A DNA stretch of 10,693 nucleotides from Physocladia obscura (lineage: Eukaryota; Chytridiomycota; Chytridiomycetes; Chytridiales; Chytriomycetaceae), in the NCBI GenBank assembly GCA_027596945.1, contig JADGJH010001318.1:1-10693 (forward strand). Direction: 5' to 3'. The position numbers were made by a program, and so were the translations under genes. Shown one piece after another: positions 8,171-10,693 of the stretch. The notes under the pieces are model-generated. The model searched no databases. It saw only the letters and a list, made by a program, of their open reading frames with translations, and was not told the DNA's origin. Numbering within the stretch: the first letter of the stretch is position 1; each line of letters starts with the position of its first letter.

Positions 8171-8302
8171 GTTTGGTAATGAGCACTGGTTTGTAATTGG
8201 TATCAAAAGAGAACAATGAAACATAAAACATGATGTTGGTAAGCTAATGAATGACTGCAAAAATGGTGTGGTAGTTGGACATGAAAGAGAAAAAGGGAAA
8301 AA
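8171..8302. promoter_or_regulatory. 132-bp spacer before the ATP synthase d gene
   Basis: This must hold both the 3' end of the 5-phosphatase transcript and the promoter of the next gene. No AATAAA or TATA box is visible. The purine-rich leader (AGAGAAAAAGGGAAAAA) runs straight into the ATG, a context typical of well-translated fungal mRNAs. A GCTAATG branch-like site at 8241 and GGTAG at 8269-8273 could act as acceptor for a donor at 8167, which would end the phosphatase after a few extra residues. Confidence 0.4.
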
Positions 8303-8871
8303 ATGTCGGCACTTAAGAAAGTCGACTTTGGCAAACTCGCAGCGACGCTGCGCCCCGACACGGTGGCAGCGCTCAACACGTTCCGCCGACGCCACGCTGA
8401 TCTCACCAAAAAAATCGGCGAGTTGCGTGAGGCGCAAACGACCGTCGACTTTGCCACCTACCGTACCGTGCTGCAGAACAAGAAGATCGTCAACGATGCC
8501 GAGAAGGCCTTCCAGTTGTACCAGCCGCGTGCCTACAGTCTAGCCGAGCAATTGCGTGCAATCGACACTCAGGAGGCGAAGGCGGTATGTATATCCTTTG
8601 TCTGTCTATCCGTCATCCTTCAGCTAACCTTTCCTGCTCTCAGGTCGCTGCTGCCCAAGCTACCGAGGCGAGAATCAATCAGGAACTCGCTGAACTCAAA
8701 GACCTTCTCGTCAATATCGAAACAGCCCGTCCCATCGACCAGCTCACCGTTGACGATGTTGTCCAGGCCGTGCCGGAAATTGACTCGGTTGTCGAAAAAA
8801 TGGCGAGGAGAAACCAATGGAGAGTGCCGGGCTACTACGAAAAGTTTGGGGAATTCCGCGTCGGTTTCTAA
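8303..8871 (+). CDS. ATP7: mitochondrial ATP synthase subunit d (peripheral stalk)
   Basis: Exons 8303-8584 and 8644-8871 join in phase 0 across a 59-bp intron (GTATGT donor, GCTAAC branch, CTCAG acceptor), giving 169 residues, the usual size for fungal subunit d. It is part of the stator that holds the F1 head of the F1Fo-ATP synthase at the inner mitochondrial membrane, on the matrix side. Recognised from LRPDTVAALNTFRRRHADL, TVDFATYRTVLQNK (47-60), EKAFQLYQPRAY, NIETARPIDQLTVDDV (118-133), PEIDSVV and the C-terminal QWRVPGYYEKFGEF, all fitting the fungal ATP7 pattern. The mid-part is helical and charged, as expected. ATG 8303 follows an A-rich leader and matches the family's N-terminus. 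AATAAA occurs at 8870 (overlapping the second stop base), 8891 and 8903. Unspliced, the frame would run to 8971 with an unrelated tail. Nothing unusual is missing. Confidence 0.95.
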
Positions 8872-8908
8872 TAAACTTATATCTGCGAGAAATAAACCCG
8901 CCAATAAA
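8870..8908 (+). terminator. polyadenylation-signal cluster after ATP7
   Basis: Three AATAAA hexamers at 8870-8875, 8891-8896 and 8903-8908 lie directly after the stop codon. They probably direct 3' cleavage of the ATP7 transcript before the next gene, whose ATG is at 9034. Confidence 0.55.
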
Positions 8909-9033
8909 GCTATTGACTATTTTCTATTTTTCTCTGTAATCCGTACACTAATACTGATTATTGAGAACTGAGGGAAGCATATTTTTGAAAAAATGACAGT
9001 TGCAGAATTTTTTAAGAAAAAACATCTTCACAA
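8909..9033. promoter_or_regulatory. short spacer before the exportin gene
   Basis: AT-rich, about 125 bp between the last AATAAA and ATG 9034. It must contain the exportin promoter. I see no TATA box or recognised element. Leader context before the start is CTTCACAAATGG. Confidence 0.35.
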
Positions 9034-10693
9034 ATGGACATCCGGATGATAGAAACGCATCTGCGCCAGCCCACTCGGGAAACTCACCGTGCTGTCTCAG
9101 AGTTCATGGCGAATCAACCGCTTGCTGCCGAATTGTGCGCTCCGCTTCTGGTTAATCTTGCCATGCCATTAAATTCAAATCCAATTTCGAACAATTCTGG
9201 CTTTACTTCTTCGACCTTCAACGCCAACCAAAATCCCCTAATGCAAAACACTTCATCGGACGCGCTTCTCGCATGGTTCGCGCTGTGTGTCTATGAGGTT
9301 TCCCACCATTTGTAGTTTCTACTATGTTTCAAATCTATAAAAAAACTTGTCCTAGAATCTCGCAACGCCTAAAAATTTCTCAGCCCAGACCGCTGCCACT
9401 CGACTCGCAGCAAAAAATACTCTGTGGGCTCTGCTTCCGATTGCAGCTCTTCCGTCGCCCGTGAAAACTAAGCTGTATTCGACTATTGCGCGAATGGCTG
9501 TTGTAATGTTCCATGCGCGTGAATGGAACATTTTCGATGCTGTTCGAGTCGCGATTCATCATGGCGATAGCACTGCTCATGAATTGCGGCTGGCGCTATG
9601 GAAACATATAGCCGACGTTTTTGGTAATCTCAGACCAAAAAACAAATTCCCTTGAACCTGCTGAAAATTTTATTTATTTTTATTATTTTGCATTGCCTGC
9701 TATTTATTTATTTTGAAATAAAGTGACGTCAAATCCTCGTGTTTCTGACGTCGACGAGAATCTACGTATCGAACTCGAAAATGTTCAGCAAGAATGTCTA
9801 GCGATCCTCGGAATTGATTCACTCGCATTCTCCCCATCATCATTATCATTGTCATCCTCACGAATGCCATCCCTCGGAATCTCGCCAATACATCCTGATG
9901 ACGCTCTCCACCATCAATCAATATTTCGCTGCTACGACTACCATCAACGACAACAACAAATCAGATCGCAATCAACATCGCCGCAAAACGTTATTCGAAT
10001 CATCAACGACCCATCCCAATCAACATCACTAATTTTATCACTCCAAACCCTTCAATTCCTTAACCCACCAACAAATTTTGCCACGCTGCATCCTGCAATC
10101 CCATTCGTGTTTTCAGCCTACGCCGTAGAATGCCGTCTTCTCGCCGTGTCAACCGAAAGCCTGATCTGTCTTGCAGAGTCGTGTGCCGCGCGCACACGCA
10201 TTGTTGTCGCCGCCGTCGATTCGACCGCTACAGACTCAACGAAAAACGATTTCGTAATGTCATTGAGTGCAGGCGTTGTCGGGGCATTGCGGCGTGCAAC
10301 AACATCACCTGCTGCTGCTACCGGCGAAGGCGGGTGGTATGCCGTAGATGACGTGTATTTATCGAAACTGACGTACCTCGTGTCGCTGTACGCGCGAAAT
10401 CATATAGGCAGGATCATTAATACTGTTGAAGATTCGTATGCAACCGCGGTGGCGGCGCGAAACAGTAATGGAGTGCTGATAGCGTTTGCGAATGGCGTCG
10501 GTAATAACGGGGCGACGACAACTATGGCTCAGGCAGAGGTTCTCGATGAATTTTTGCAGTTGTTATTCAAGTATACTTTGATACAGAATGAGAATGTAGA
10601 TGGGTTTATTGACTGTGTGAATGTGTGGGATTCGGTTCTGGATGTTCTAGTTTTGAGGAATCGGAATGATGGGAATACAATGCGGTATAGGGG
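9034..10693 (+). CDS. XPO6: exportin-6-like karyopherin, N-terminal part (runs off the window)
   Basis: Exons 9034-9297, 9356-9623 and 9724 to the window end join in phase 0 and then phase 1; introns are 58 and 100 bp. 500 residues are present; family members are about 1,100, so roughly half is missing. Known: exportin-6 is a RanGTP-dependent importin-beta-family carrier that removes profilin-actin from the nucleus of animal cells. Seen: an N-terminal helix pair (ETHLRQPTRETHRAVSEFM, then SSDALLAWFALCVYEN) at the position of the importin-beta N-terminal domain; NTLWALL; KTKLYSTIARM and REWNIF (125-148), which parallel the 'RNKLCKVIVDIGRQDWPMF' segment of animal exportin-6; and EFLQLLFKYTLIQ (453-465) followed by GFIDCVNVWDSVLDVLV, which closely fits exportin-6 'EFLALLFKYTFHQ...FSCLDIW'. 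A Ser-rich loop and a Gln run at about 215-250 interrupt the HEAT repeats. Other exportins (5, 7) share the fold, but the last motif favours exportin-6. Cargo in this organism is inference. Confidence 0.82.

Noticed and set aside
8872..8971. Extension of the ATP synthase d frame to 222 codons
   Set aside because: Arises only from ignoring the intron 8585-8643; the spliced reading gives the expected C-terminus ending at 8871.
10130..10351. Arg/Cys-rich 73-codon plus frame resembling a zinc-binding protein
   Set aside because: Out-of-frame reading of the exportin exon, which is open throughout 9724-10693.

Overview
The window is nuclear DNA of a eukaryote. Gene bodies are GC-rich and sit in AT-rich spacers. 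Coding regions are broken by short introns of about 50-100 bp, several with a TACTAAT/CTAAC-like branch site just before AG. The products are eukaryotic: a mitochondrial ATP synthase stalk subunit of fungal type, an inositol-polyphosphate 5-phosphatase and a nuclear exportin. The ATP synthase d sequence, the compact introns and a filamentous-fungus-like WD40/5-phosphatase fusion point to a fungus. Retention of an exportin-6-like protein suggests an early-diverging (zoosporic/chytrid-like) lineage. The lineage is inference.

Layout. 1-1017 is AT-rich with no confident gene, holding small repeats and one stretch open on both strands (about 360-700). 1018-1891 (minus) is a probable four-exon gene whose product resembles XRCC2-type RAD51 paralogues but lacks a recognisable Walker A. 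Its start codon is only about 10 bp from that of the divergent gene at 1902-3130 (plus), a LisH-CTLH-CRA protein related to RanBPM/GID (CTLH) E3-ligase subunits. 3131-4960 is an AT-rich spacer with two patches open in several frames, an (AT)10 microsatellite and a dense cluster of CAAGTC/GACTTG words ending in a perfect hairpin.

From 4961 to the right edge three plus-strand genes are closely packed: a 1001-residue proline-rich/WD40/inositol-polyphosphate 5-phosphatase (4 exons), ATP synthase subunit d (2 exons) and the N-terminal half of an exportin-6-like karyopherin (3 exons, cut by the window end). The spacers between them are only about 132 and 162 bp. The genes do not form an obvious pathway: they cover DNA repair (tentative), ubiquitin ligase scaffolding, phosphoinositide turnover, respiration and nuclear export. 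Close spacing is the only sign of shared organisation.

Intron boundaries were found by eye from reading-frame continuity, splice consensus and family resemblance. Family assignments rest on remembered motifs, not on a search. I see no clear novel system. The most unusual items are the CAAGTC cluster with its neighbouring decayed frame, the almost overlapping divergent start codons, the P-loop-less XRCC2-like protein and the altered motif I of the 5-phosphatase.
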